From: Pelagibius sp050330205
GTDB taxonomy: Bacteria > Pseudomonadota > Alphaproteobacteria > Kiloniellales > Kiloniellaceae
Direction: 5' to 3'
NCBI GenBank assembly: GCA_050330205.1
Contig: JBHJOA010000010.1
Coordinates: 62,001-126,000 of the forward strand
Length of the DNA: 64,000 nt
The position numbers were made by a program, and so were the translations under genes. Below the pieces are notes generated by a model. The model was not told where the DNA came from, searched no databases, and worked only from the letters and a program-made list of their open reading frames with translations. Below, piece after piece: positions 1 through 8,713 of this stretch; positions within the stretch are counted from its first letter, which is position 1; each line of letters starts with the position of its first letter.

Positions 1-345
1 GTCGAAGGAGTAGTAGGACAGCTTGCCGTCGATATGCTCCGGCTCGATCTGCCGCAGGCCGCGCACCGGCCAGACCAGGGGCAGCGCTTCGTAGTCGCGT
101 CCCTCGGCGGTCCAGAGATCCCAGGCCTTCTCCAGGAAGTTTACGTAACCGGCGTCATGGACGCGGAGGATCGGCGCGCGGCCGTGCCCTATCGGGTCCA
201 CGACGGGGCCGAGATCGACGGCCCGAGCCCGCTCCAGCACCGTCTCGGCGCGCGAGGGCATCTCGACCGCCGGCTGCATCCTGCCGTTGATCAGTTCGAA
301 CCTGGCATGATGCAGCTTGTGCTTCTCGCTGTAGACGGTCTTCAC
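1..345 (-). CDS. Acetylpolyamine amidohydrolase (histone deacetylase superfamily), 3' end outside window
   Basis: The visible 115 residues are the N-terminus of a histone-deacetylase-fold enzyme. Family hallmarks are the opening KTVYSEKHKLHH, the segment HDAGYVNFLEKAWDLW and PEHIDGKLSYYSFD. Such enzymes are Zn-dependent and remove acetyl groups from acetylated polyamines such as N-acetylputrescine in the cytoplasm. The zinc ligands lie in the missing part, so activity cannot be judged. The start is a GTG whose last two bases begin the TGA stop of the upstream nitrilase-type gene (GTGA overlap), implying translational coupling. As the last visible gene of a polyamine uptake operon, a role in polyamine breakdown is a natural inference. 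About a third of a typical ~340-residue protein is present. Confidence 0.85.
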   Translation of the reverse strand, partial: MKTVYSEKHKLHHARFELINGRMQPAVEMPSRAETVLERARAVDLGPVVDPIGHGRAPILRVHDAGYVNFLEKAWDLWTAEGRDYEALPLVWPVRGLRQIEPEHIDGKLSYYSFD

Positions 346-1253
346 GGGGCGGCTTCCTCGACGATGGCGATGTGGTCGGCGCGCCAGGCACCGGGCCAGA
401 CTTCGGCGCCGGCTTCGCGCAGGCGGCGGATCTCGGCAATGGGAATATCGCGGGCGATCAGCAGCGGGCCGTCGCCGTCGTCCTCGCCGCGCGGCGCGAC
501 GGCATCCAGCACGCCGGACATGCCGAGGCTGGGCTCGCAGGGCAGGTAGAGCGCGCAGGCGGAGACGTTGGTCGGGTTCTGGGTGCTGCCCGGCGCGGAG
601 CCGATGACGCCGGTGGCGGCGACGGCGCACATCAGCTCCACCGCCCGCGCCCTGGCGCAGCCGAAGACCCGGGCGTGTCCTGAAAGCTTGCCGGTCATCG
701 AGGGCACCAGGATCAGGTCGGGCCGGAGCGGCGCCAGCAGCACGGCGAGAGCCGGCATCTCGACATCGAGGCAGACCAGGGTGACGACCCTGAGGCCCTC
801 CCACTCGACGACGCGCAGGTCCCTGCCGGGCAGCAGGTTCCAGGTCGCCGGATCCTGCTCGCCGGGCGTGAGGGAGAGCTTGTCCTGGGCGATGACGCGC
901 CCGTCGGGCAGCAGCAGCCAGGCGCGGTTGGTGTGGCCGCCCTCGGCCTGCCAGGGCATGGTGCCGGCCAGCAGGGCGACGCCGTGCCTGGCCGGCAGCG
1001 GCCGCAGCAGGTCGAGCGCGGCGGGCGCCTGTCCGGCCATCCAGGCGATCTCCTGGTCGGGCGCCAGTCCCGCCGGCTTGAACGACAGCCAGGCCTCGCA
1101 GGCGTATTCGGGCATCGCCAGCAGGCGGGCGCCGGCGGCGGCGGCCTCGGCCATCTTGGCCTCGACGTGGGCGGCCCAGGCGCCGAGCCCGTTCAGCGGC
1201 GTCGAAAGGTTCGTAGCCCAAAGGCCGAGCGTGAGGGAATCGGGAGCTGGCAT
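342..1253 (-). CDS. Carbon-nitrogen hydrolase (nitrilase superfamily)
   Basis: A 303-residue cytoplasmic amidohydrolase of the nitrilase superfamily. The Glu-Lys-Cys triad is visible: E49 in MPEYACEAW, K125 in QDKLSLTPGE, and nucleophile C161 in LVCLDVEMP. The superfamily hydrolyses C-N bonds of amides, carbamoyl compounds or nitriles; in polyamine metabolism the known member is N-carbamoylputrescine amidohydrolase. This protein differs from textbook AguB in its active-site surroundings, so substrate is inferred only from context. It sits between the polyamine-binding protein gene and the acetylpolyamine amidohydrolase gene, overlapping the latter by 4 bp. It could instead act on omega-amides or acylated polyamines. 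Family is certain, substrate is not. Confidence 0.88.
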   Translation of the reverse strand: MPAPDSLTLGLWATNLSTPLNGLGAWAAHVEAKMAEAAAAGARLLAMPEYACEAWLSFKPAGLAPDQEIAWMAGQAPAALDLLRPLPARHGVALLAGTMPWQAEGGHTNRAWLLLPDGRVIAQDKLSLTPGEQDPATWNLLPGRDLRVVEWEGLRVVTLVCLDVEMPALAVLLAPLRPDLILVPSMTGKLSGHARVFGCARARAVELMCAVAATGVIGSAPGSTQNPTNVSACALYLPCEPSLGMSGVLDAVAPRGEDDGDGPLLIARDIPIAEIRRLREAGAEVWPGAWRADHIAIVEEAAP

Positions 1254-1322
1254 GGAAAACGCAATATGGGACGGCGGCGGGCGGGCCGCAACCGCGGCCC
1301 GCCCGCTGACCTGCTCAATCCC

Positions 1323-2378
1323 CTACTTCTTCAGGTTGGTCCAGACCTTGTCACGCAGTTCCAGTCCCTTGGCCGAACAGAACACGACCGGCTCGAGCCG
1401 TGCTTCGTACTCCGAGGGCATGTTCACTGCCGGATCGGCCTTCAGGGACTCGTTGAGGAAGTCGCTGGACCCCTTGATGGAGTTCATGTAGCCGGCGTAG
1501 TTCGTCGCAACGGCGGCGTTCTCCGGCGCCATCATCCAGTTCAGGAAGGTCTTGGCGTGTTCCAGGTTCGGCGCACCCTTCGGGACCATCATGTTGTCGG
1601 TCCAGAAGCTGGTGCCCTCCTCCGGGTAGACATAGACCGCTGTCGGCAGTTGCTCTTTGGTGCGGTGCGCGGCGCCGTTCCAGTGCTGGAACAGTACCGT
1701 TTCTCCGGAAACAACCGCATCGATAGTGCCGGAGGTCGCGTAGACCTTCACGGCTTCCTTTTGCTTCAGCAGCAGGTCGAGGATCCTCTGCGCTTCAGCA
1801 GGATTTTCGGTGCATTTGTCGACACCGAGGTAGTAGGCGGCGGCGTTGTAGAGGTCGGCCACGGAATCAAGTGCCCCGATCTGGCCGGCCAGCTCGGGGC
1901 GTGGCTCGAAGAACTCCTTCCAGCTTTCGCTCAGCTCGCCGCCCGGTACCTTCGCGGTGTCGTAGGTGAAACCGGTGGTGCCCCACATGTAGGGCACGGT
2001 GTATTCGCGGCCCTCATCGCCCGCGACGGACTGGAAGGGCGGCAGTACGTTCTTGAAGTTCTCCATCGACTTGGCGTCGATCTTTTCCACCAGGCCCTGC
2101 TGGATCAGCGCTTCGACGATCTGGCCGCTGGGGAAGACGATGTCATAGCCGCTGCCGCCGGCCTGCAGCTTCGCCATCATGTCCTCGTCCGAGGCATAGG
2201 TGTCGAGGCTGACCTTGATGCCGGTCTCCTTCTCGAACTTCTCCATCAGTTCCGGCGGGAAGTAGTTCGCCCAATTGTAGAGGTGAAGTTCGCCAGCAGC
2301 CTGGGCGACGCTTGCAAAGTTGGAAACCGCGAAGGCCGCGGCGAGTCCAAAAGCAGTCAATTTGGTGATTTTCATCAC
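1323..2378 (-). CDS. Periplasmic polyamine-binding protein (PotD/PotF type)
   Basis: A 351-residue extracellular solute-binding protein. Residues 1-28 form a Sec signal peptide with AQA-A cleavage. The mature start AGELHLYNWANYFPP and the phrase FEKETGIKV are typical of spermidine/putrescine-binding proteins, which capture the ligand between two lobes and deliver it to an inner-membrane permease. Length matches the PotD/PotF family. The gene follows the ATPase and two permease genes on the same strand, separated from the last permease by 95 bp, and precedes a C-N hydrolase gene. A GGGAGC ribosome-binding site lies about 8 nt before the ATG. Whether putrescine, spermidine or another diamine is preferred cannot be read from sequence. 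Confidence 0.93.
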   Translation of the reverse strand: MMKITKLTAFGLAAAFAVSNFASVAQAAGELHLYNWANYFPPELMEKFEKETGIKVSLDTYASDEDMMAKLQAGGSGYDIVFPSGQIVEALIQQGLVEKIDAKSMENFKNVLPPFQSVAGDEGREYTVPYMWGTTGFTYDTAKVPGGELSESWKEFFEPRPELAGQIGALDSVADLYNAAAYYLGVDKCTENPAEAQRILDLLLKQKEAVKVYATSGTIDAVVSGETVLFQHWNGAAHRTKEQLPTAVYVYPEEGTSFWTDNMMVPKGAPNLEHAKTFLNWMMAPENAAVATNYAGYMNSIKGSSDFLNESLKADPAVNMPSEYEARLEPVVFCSAKGLELRDKVWTNLKK

Positions 2379-2473
2379 GGAAGCTCCCTGTAGTTCAGTT
2401 TTTTGTTGGAAGTCTACATTCTAGCAGCCGGACCTTACATTGAGGAAGTCTCTAGTTCTTAACCTGAAATCCG

Positions 2474-3313
2474 TCATTTCTTCTGGCGGGAGAGAATAAA
2501 CGACAGCGTTACGAAGAATACCGATACGAGGATCATCAGGGTGGAGATCGCGTTTACCTCCGGCGTGATGCCGATGCGCACCATGCCGTAGATGTAGACC
2601 GGCAGGGTGGTGGCGCCGGCGCCCGAGACGAAGAAAGTGATCACGAAATCGTCCAGCGAGATGATGAAGGCCAGCACCATGCCCGAGAGGATGCCGGGCC
2701 ACAGCAGCGGCAACGTCACCCGCCGGAAGGCGTCCCAGGGCGTCGCGTAGAGATCGGCGGCGGCCTCCGATAGAGCGGGATCGAGGCCGGCGAGGCGCGC
2801 CTGGATCGGCAGGTAGGCGAAGGGGATGCAGAATACCGTGTGGGCCAGGATAACCGTCATCAGGCCCAGTTGAATTCCGAGCGTGGCAAAGAACAGCAGC
2901 GTCGCTACCGCCGTCACGATCTCCGGCACGATCAGAGGCAGTGCGATGGTGCCATTGACTGCGTCCTTGCCCTGGAACCGCGCGCGCGACATGCCGATCG
3001 CGGCCGCCGTCGCGACGATCGTCGCGGAGAAGGCGGAACAGCTGGCAATCACTATCGAGTTCTGCGCCGCCCGCAGGATGTCCCGGTTGCCAAGGACCAC
3101 GTCGTACCAATCTAAGGTGAAGCCGGTCCAAACTGTCACCGTCGAGTTCTGGTTGAACGACAGCACGAAGAGGATGGCGATGGGTACGTAGAGATAGGCG
3201 AAGAAGACCATCGCGGCCGGAGTCAGGCCGGGGAAGTGCTTGATGCGGAAACCGCGCCCGCGGGCGCGAGGCGCTTCACTGCCCTTGGCCGGAAGGGCCG
3301 CCTCGGCGGTCAT
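2474..3313 (-). CDS. Polyamine ABC transporter permease (PotC/PotI type)
   Basis: A 279-residue inner-membrane permease with six predicted membrane segments and the cytoplasmic EAA loop (EAAADLYATPWDAFRRV, around residue 190) that docks onto the ATPase. It forms the second half of the heterodimeric channel with the permease encoded just upstream; the ATG lies inside the stop codon of that gene (4-bp ATGA overlap), so the two are probably translated in equal amounts. About 95 bp separates it from the binding-protein gene downstream. Length and topology are normal for PotC/PotI. The N-terminal 30 residues are charged and cytoplasmic. Confidence 0.93.
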   Translation of the reverse strand: MTAEAALPAKGSEAPRARGRGFRIKHFPGLTPAAMVFFAYLYVPIAILFVLSFNQNSTVTVWTGFTLDWYDVVLGNRDILRAAQNSIVIASCSAFSATIVATAAAIGMSRARFQGKDAVNGTIALPLIVPEIVTAVATLLFFATLGIQLGLMTVILAHTVFCIPFAYLPIQARLAGLDPALSEAAADLYATPWDAFRRVTLPLLWPGILSGMVLAFIISLDDFVITFFVSGAGATTLPVYIYGMVRIGITPEVNAISTLMILVSVFFVTLSFILSRQKK

Positions 3314-4212
3314 GCCGGTACCTCCCCTCGGCGTCGCTGGCGCATCAGATAGATCATCATCGTGAGCAGCACCAGCGCCAGCAGCACGAATCCGAGCGCC
3401 GCCCCGAAAGGCCAGTTGCGTGCGGCACCGAACTGTAGCGAGATCAAGTTACCGATCATCAGCGTCTTGCCGCCTCCCAGTAGCACCGGCGTGATGTAGG
3501 CGCCCAGCGAGGGTACGAAGACCAGGATGCAGCCGGAGATGATTCCGGGCACGGAAAGCGGGATGAGTACGCGCCGGAGTACGTCGAGCCGCGTGGCGTA
3601 GAGGTCGTAGCCCGCCTCGACGAGACGGAAATCAATCTTCTCCAGGCTGGCGTAGATCGGCAGCACCATGAAGGGCAGGAAGGAATAGGTGAGGCCGACG
3701 GCAACCGAGAAGTCGGTGTAGAGCAGAGTGATGGGCCTGGCGATCACACCCAGCGAGATCAATCCTTCATTGATCAGGCCGGTGTCGCGCAGCAACAGGA
3801 TCCAGGCATAGTTGCGCACAAGCAGGTTGGTCCAGAAAGGAATGGTGACCAGGAAGATCAGCAGGTTGCGATAGCGTTCCGGCTGCAGCGTCATGTAGAG
3901 CGCGGTGGGAAATCCGATGGCCAGCGCGATGACCGTGGTTGAGAGCGACAGCCAGAACGATCGCAGGAAAATCTCGATGTAGGCGGTGTTGAACCCGAAG
4001 CTGCCATCCAATGCCTCGGCAAAGAGAATCGACACATAGGCTTGGGTCGTATGGTCGCCCCAGTTCACCCCGCCGTACTGCCCGCGCTCCAAGGTCGAGA
4101 CATAGACCATGAGGCATAGCGGCAGGATCATGAGGACGGCGATGATGACTACCGCGGGCCCGATGAGCAGCGTGCGCCGGGCACGTGGCGGGAGATGCCG
4201 GTCACCCGCCAT
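3310..4212 (-). CDS. Polyamine ABC transporter permease (PotB/PotH type)
   Basis: A 300-residue inner-membrane protein with about six membrane helices. The EAA-type coupling loop VEAGYDLYATRLDVLRRV is near residue 205, and PFWTNLLVRNYAWILLL is a signature of PotB/PotH permeases. It pairs with the PotC-type permease and moves polyamines using energy from the ATPase encoded immediately upstream. Its start codon overlaps the ATPase stop (TGATG) and its stop overlaps the next start, giving a tightly coupled ATPase-permease-permease block. Nothing unusual in length or motifs. Confidence 0.93.
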   Translation of the reverse strand: MAGDRHLPPRARRTLLIGPAVVIIAVLMILPLCLMVYVSTLERGQYGGVNWGDHTTQAYVSILFAEALDGSFGFNTAYIEIFLRSFWLSLSTTVIALAIGFPTALYMTLQPERYRNLLIFLVTIPFWTNLLVRNYAWILLLRDTGLINEGLISLGVIARPITLLYTDFSVAVGLTYSFLPFMVLPIYASLEKIDFRLVEAGYDLYATRLDVLRRVLIPLSVPGIISGCILVFVPSLGAYITPVLLGGGKTLMIGNLISLQFGAARNWPFGAALGFVLLALVLLTMMIYLMRQRRRGEVPA

Positions 4213-5294
4213 CAGTCGACCAGTACCTGGATCGCCTGCGGCGCGATATCGATGCCGAGGCGGTCGCCGATCCGGCAGGGCGCCGATCCTCCTTCACGGT
4301 TCTGCAGGCGCAGCTTGAAGTTCGCGCCATCGGCAAGCTTCAGATGGCAGATGGTATCGGTGCCGAAATAGACCAGCGTCTCCACCTCGCCGCTGAAGCC
4401 TTTCGCATTCTCCGCGAGGCGGGCGCGTTCGGGACGCACGGCGAGCGTTACCTGCGAGCCTTCGCTATGGCCGCCGTCGCCGGTCGCCAGAATCTCCTCG
4501 CCGCTGTCGAGGCGGAAGCGCGTATGGCCATTGGCACGGCCAATCAGGGTCGCCGTCAGGAAGTTGGTTTCACCGATGAAGTCGGCGACGAAGCGCCGCT
4601 GCGGGCGCTCGTAGATCTCCGTCGGCGAGCCGACCTGCAGGGTCCGGCCGTTCTCCATGACCGCGATGCGGTCGGACATCGTCAGCGCCTCTTCCTGGTC
4701 GTGCGTCACGAAGACGAAGGTTATGCCGGTTTCCGTCTGCAGGCGCTTCAGTTCGATCTGCATTTCCTTGCGCAGCTTCAGATCGAGGGCCGAGAGCGGC
4801 TCGTCGAGCAACAGCACCTTGGGCTGGCTGGCGAGGGCGCGGGCCAGGGCGACGCGCTGCTGCTGCCCGCCCGAGAGCTGCGCCGGTCGCCGGTTGGCAT
4901 AACCCTGCAGCTTCACCAGCGCCAGCATCTGCTCCACGCGGGCGCCGCGCTCGCCCTTGGGGCGGCCCAGCATCTCCAGGCCGAAGGCGATGTTCTGCTC
5001 CACCGTCAGGTGCGGAAACAGGGCATAGCTTTGAAACACGGTGTTGATCGGCCGCTTGAAGGGCGGCAGCCCGGTCAGTTGCCGGCCTTCCAGGAAGACG
5101 TCGCCCCGGGTCGGCTGCTCGAAGCCGCCGATCAGGCGCAGCAAGGTCGTCTTGCCGCAGCCGGAAGGGCCGAGCAGGGTGAAGAACTCGTTCTGACGGA
5201 TCGTCAGCGAAACATCGTCCAGGGCGTGAACCGCATCCGGACCGCTGCCGAATGTCTTGGACAGCCCCTGTGCCTCGATGGCTGGAGTTTCCAC
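4212..5294 (-). CDS. Polyamine ABC transporter ATPase (PotA/PotG type)
   Basis: An ATPase of about 360 residues that energises polyamine import. Visible motifs: Walker A GPSGCGKTTLL, signature LSGGQQQR, Walker B VLLLDEPLSALD, and the switch histidine in FVTHDQEEA, followed by a C-terminal TOBE region (about residue 270 onward). I chose the GTG at 5294 because GGGGAGAG precedes it at proper spacing; an in-frame ATG at 5321 has no ribosome-binding site and lies at the predicted transcription start. It is the first gene of the operon. Family members of CysA/FbpC type look similar, but the adjacent PotB, PotC and PotD homologues support polyamine specificity. Confidence 0.92.
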   Translation of the reverse strand: METPAIEAQGLSKTFGSGPDAVHALDDVSLTIRQNEFFTLLGPSGCGKTTLLRLIGGFEQPTRGDVFLEGRQLTGLPPFKRPINTVFQSYALFPHLTVEQNIAFGLEMLGRPKGERGARVEQMLALVKLQGYANRRPAQLSGGQQQRVALARALASQPKVLLLDEPLSALDLKLRKEMQIELKRLQTETGITFVFVTHDQEEALTMSDRIAVMENGRTLQVGSPTEIYERPQRRFVADFIGETNFLTATLIGRANGHTRFRLDSGEEILATGDGGHSEGSQVTLAVRPERARLAENAKGFSGEVETLVYFGTDTICHLKLADGANFKLRLQNREGGSAPCRIGDRLGIDIAPQAIQVLVD

Positions 5295-5323
5295 TCGCTC
5301 TCCCCGTACCTGCTGCGGCATTG

Positions 5324-5353
5324 AGCATAGCGATGGGTCCCTCGACCCGACAA
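5324..5353 (-). promoter_or_regulatory. Candidate promoter of the polyamine operon
   Basis: On the minus strand a TTGTCG (5348-5353) is followed after 18 bp by TATGCT (5324-5329). Transcription would start near 5317, between the two possible start codons of the ATPase gene, which favours the downstream GTG. Match to the sigma-70 consensus is moderate. Confidence 0.4.
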
Positions 5354-5428
5354 GGCGGATTCACCCCCAAACTCCGGGCAAATTGCGGAAGCGCGTTTCA
5401 TTCCCGGCGCTTGGCCGGGCCTGCCACG

Positions 5429-7240
5429 TCATCTCGCGAGCATCACCCGGGGCGCCTGCAAGGCATGGCTGCGGGGGTCGGCGGTGACGGCTTCGACCGC
5501 CTGAACCAGCGGCGCCAGGGCGGCGGCGACCCGTGCCAGGCCGCGCAGCAGGGCCCGTGTGGCGGGGCTTTCGATGTTGCCGGCGAGGGCGTCCTCCAGG
5601 AAAGCGGCGAAGGGGCTGCGTTCCTCGGGATAGGGCCGCAACGCCACCACGGCTTCCGCCGGCAGGCCGGCGGCCTCCTTGGCCAGATCGATGGCCGTCA
5701 GATAGCCGCCGAGCGCGTCCACCAGGCCGGCCTCGCGGGCGTCGGCGCCGGACCAGATCCGGCCGCCGGCGGCCGCCTCGACCTGCGACTCCGTGAGGCC
5801 GCGGCCGGCCGCCACCTTGCCGGTGAAGTCGGCGTAGGTGGAGTCGAGCGTCTGCTGCAGCCACTGCCACTCCGCGTCGCTGAAGGGGGCGTTGGGGCTC
5901 CACATGGCGGCGCGCTCTCCCGCCTGCACACCGTCCCAGTTGACGCCGAGGTCGCTCCAGAGGTCGCGCAGCGACAGCTTGCCGCTGACCACGCCGATGG
6001 AGCCGGTGATGGTCCCGGGCTGCGCGACGATGCGCTCGGCCGGCGCGGCCACGAAGTAGCCGCCGGAGGCGGCGAAATTGCCCATGGAAACGATGACCGG
6101 CTTGCCGAGGTCGCGGGCGCGCTGCACTTCGCGCCAGATGGTGTCGGAGCCGACATAGGAGCCGCCGGGACTGTCGACGCGGAACAGGATCGCGGCGACC
6201 TCGGGGTCGTCGATGGCCTCCGACAGCGCGTCGGCGATCTCCACCGCGCCCATGGTGACGCGGCCGAACAGCGGATCGTTCTCGCCCTCGGCCAGCAGGA
6301 TCGGACCCTCGCCATAGACCAGGGCGATCACCGGCGCGTCGTCGTCCGGCGGCGGCGTGGCGCGGTGATAGTCGCTGACCGAGATCCATTCGGCCTCGGC
6401 TCCGGCCGCGGTGTCGGCCGTGGCCTCTACCTCGTCCCAGTAGCCGAGACGGTCGACGAGGCCGAGGTCGAGGGCCTCGGCGCCGCGATAGGGGGCGCCA
6501 TCGACCAGCCGGCGCAGGGTACCGGCGTCCAGGCCGCGGGAGTCGGCCGCCGCCGCCACGATCTGCGAGAGGGCGGAGTCGAGGTAGCGCTGCAGGTTGC
6601 GGCGCTGCGGCTCCGGCAGGGCCGCCTCGGTGAGGAAGCTCATGGCGCCCTTGTACTCCTCGCGCTGGGCCACTTGGCTGCGCACGCCGAAGTCCTCCAG
6701 CAGCGGTTTCAGGAACGGTTGCTGCAGGGCGAAGCCGGTGAAGCCGAGGTCGCCGGAGGGCTGCATCCAGACTTCGTCCGCCGCGCTGGCCAGGAAGTAG
6801 TGCAGGGTGCCGTTCCCGGCCTCGCCGAAGGTCTCGGCGAAGGCGACCACCGGCTTGCCCTGGCCGCGGAAGTCGACCACGGCGTCGCGAAGCTCCTGCA
6901 TCTGCGCAAGGCCGGGCGAGCCCCAGCCGGCGCGGATGACGAGGCCCTTCACCCTTGCGTCGCGGCCGGCCGCCTGCAGGGCGGCGACGGCGTCGCGCAG
7001 CACCAGCGCGCGGCCCTGCGAGAGGCGCGCCAGCGGGCTGGCCGGGGGCTGCTCGATCAGCCTGTCGGCGAGGTCGAGCACCAGCACCGCGGTCTCGGGG
7101 ACTTTGGGCGCGGAGGGCCGGAATTCGTCGAAGCGCGGCAGCAGCAGGACCGCGGCGACGGCTCCGGCGATGATGAAAAAGCCGACGGTGGCGGACAGGC
7201 CGACCGCACATTTGAGCAAGAACAGTAGGATGCGTGTCAT
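5429..7240 (-). CDS. sppA: Signal peptide peptidase SppA, 67-kDa type
   Basis: A 603-residue inner-membrane serine protease that degrades cleaved signal peptides in the periplasm. One N-terminal membrane anchor (about residues 10-35) is followed by two tandem ClpP-like domains. The catalytic dyad is split between them as in E. coli SppA: K197 in REEYKGAM of the first domain and S392 in NFAASGGYFVAAP of the second, with VDSPGGSYVG forming the oxyanion region. Length fits the long, duplicated form rather than the short archaeal/Bacillus form. It is transcribed alone, 107 bp upstream of the polyamine operon on the same strand, with no clear terminator between them. Confidence 0.95.
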   Translation of the reverse strand: MTRILLFLLKCAVGLSATVGFFIIAGAVAAVLLLPRFDEFRPSAPKVPETAVLVLDLADRLIEQPPASPLARLSQGRALVLRDAVAALQAAGRDARVKGLVIRAGWGSPGLAQMQELRDAVVDFRGQGKPVVAFAETFGEAGNGTLHYFLASAADEVWMQPSGDLGFTGFALQQPFLKPLLEDFGVRSQVAQREEYKGAMSFLTEAALPEPQRRNLQRYLDSALSQIVAAAADSRGLDAGTLRRLVDGAPYRGAEALDLGLVDRLGYWDEVEATADTAAGAEAEWISVSDYHRATPPPDDDAPVIALVYGEGPILLAEGENDPLFGRVTMGAVEIADALSEAIDDPEVAAILFRVDSPGGSYVGSDTIWREVQRARDLGKPVIVSMGNFAASGGYFVAAPAERIVAQPGTITGSIGVVSGKLSLRDLWSDLGVNWDGVQAGERAAMWSPNAPFSDAEWQWLQQTLDSTYADFTGKVAAGRGLTESQVEAAAGGRIWSGADAREAGLVDALGGYLTAIDLAKEAAGLPAEAVVALRPYPEERSPFAAFLEDALAGNIESPATRALLRGLARVAAALAPLVQAVEAVTADPRSHALQAPRVMLAR

Positions 7241-7410
7241 TCTTCTATCTCAACGTTCATTGCCGCCGCTGGCCAGCGAAATTTTTGGGGGCGGAGGGTC
7301 GCAGAGGGTGCGCTTGTCAGTCCGCGGCCGATCGCGCAAAGTCCGCCCGCGCCGGGTGGTGTAAGCGACGGAATCGATGAAGGATTCACAGATCTTGCCG
7401 GGAAACGGAC

Positions 7411-8703
7411 ATGCGGCGTAGAGCGCGGCGCGCCGGCGGCCGCCAATTGGAGGTGGTCGTGGAGGCCGTGGGCGCCAAGGGCGACGGCCTGTCGTCGGTC
7501 GACGGGCGGCCGCTGTTCCTGGCCCAGACCGTGCCGGGCGACCGCGTCCTGGCGCGGGTCACCGGCGAGCGCGGCGGCGGCTTCAAGGGCGAGGTGATCG
7601 AGCTGCTGGAGGCCGGCCCCAACCGCGCCGAGCCGCCCTGTCCGTTCTTCGGCCCCTGTGGCGGCTGCGCCCTGCAGCACCTGGAGGACGGCGCCTATGC
7701 CGCCTGGAAGCAGAACCTGCTGGTGGCGGCGCTGGAGCGCAAGGGTTTGGAACCGGCGACCCTGCATCCGCTGCGGCGGGTGGCACCGGGCCGGCGCCGG
7801 CGCATCGCCTGGTCGGCGCTGCGCACGGCGGGCGGCGCGCTGCTCGGCTACTACGAGCGCGGCTCGCACCAACTGGCCGACATCGACCGCTGCCTGCTGG
7901 TGACCCCGGATCTGCAGGCGCTGCTGGCACCGCTGCACGACCTGTTGGCACGCCTGCTGGCGGTGAAGGAGGAAGCGCGGCTCACCGCCACGGCATGCGA
8001 GACCGGCATCGATCTGCTGATCGACTCCCGCCATGTGCTGAGCCTGGAGGACCGCGAGGCCCTGGCGGCTTTCGCCGAGGCCAACGACCTGGCGCGGCTG
8101 TGCTGGACCGACGGCCGCGACGCGCCGACGCCGCTGGCGCTGCGTCGTGAGCCGATCTTCACCTTCGGCGGCGTCGCGGTGGTGCCGCCGCCAGGCGGCT
8201 TCGTGCAGCCGACGGCGGAAGGCGAGGCGATGCTGGTGGAGCTCGCAATGGCGGCGGTGCCGGCGGGCGCCGAGACCGCCGCGGACCTTTTCGCCGGCTG
8301 CGGCACCTTCACCTTCCCCTTGGCCGAGCGCCTGCAGGTCTATGCCGCCGAGGGCGCGGAGGATGCCCTGGCGGCACTGGACGCCGCAGCGCGCCGCTCC
8401 GACCGCGCCGCCCGGGTGCAGGCAGAGCTGCGCGACCTCGCGCGCTTTCCGGTGCTGGCCGACGAGCTTTCCGGCGGCGACGTGGTGGTCTTCGATCCGC
8501 CGCGCAACGGCGCCCGCGAACAGGCCGTCGAGATCGCCGCTTCCGACGTGCCGGTGGTCATCGCCGTCTCCTGCAATCCCACGACCTTCGCGCGCGACGC
8601 CCGCACCCTGGTGGACGGTGGCTATCGCTTCAAGGAGGCGACGCCCATCGACCAGTTCCCCTGGTCGGGGCATCTGGAACTGGTCGCGGTGTTCGAGCGG
8701 TAG
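7411..8703 (+). CDS. 23S rRNA/tRNA m5U methyltransferase of the TrmA/RlmC/RlmD family
   Basis: A 430-residue SAM-dependent RNA methyltransferase. An N-terminal TRAM-like RNA-binding region (residues about 10-65) precedes a [4Fe-4S] cluster motif CPFFGPCGGC with a fourth cysteine in DIDRCLLV. The C-terminal Rossmann domain carries DLFAGCGTFTFPLA (SAM binding), FDPPRNGA, the nucleophilic cysteine in VSCNPTTFARD and the terminal GHLELVAVFER typical of the family. It probably makes 5-methyluridine in 23S rRNA; which position cannot be decided by eye. It stands alone between the divergent sppA gene and the convergent threonine aldolase gene. Confidence 0.92.
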   Translation: MRRRARRAGGRQLEVVVEAVGAKGDGLSSVDGRPLFLAQTVPGDRVLARVTGERGGGFKGEVIELLEAGPNRAEPPCPFFGPCGGCALQHLEDGAYAAWKQNLLVAALERKGLEPATLHPLRRVAPGRRRRIAWSALRTAGGALLGYYERGSHQLADIDRCLLVTPDLQALLAPLHDLLARLLAVKEEARLTATACETGIDLLIDSRHVLSLEDREALAAFAEANDLARLCWTDGRDAPTPLALRREPIFTFGGVAVVPPPGGFVQPTAEGEAMLVELAMAAVPAGAETAADLFAGCGTFTFPLAERLQVYAAEGAEDALAALDAAARRSDRAARVQAELRDLARFPVLADELSGGDVVVFDPPRNGAREQAVEIAASDVPVVIAVSCNPTTFARDARTLVDGGYRFKEATPIDQFPWSGHLELVAVFER

Positions 8704-8713
8704 GCGTGGCGCC

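Noticed and set aside
5252..7228. A long plus-strand open frame over sppA
   Set aside because: Exact antisense to an intact SppA with both catalytic residues.
7237..8673. A 478-residue minus-strand frame over the RNA methyltransferase
   Set aside because: Gln/Arg-rich antisense translation with no domain; the plus-strand gene has all motifs.
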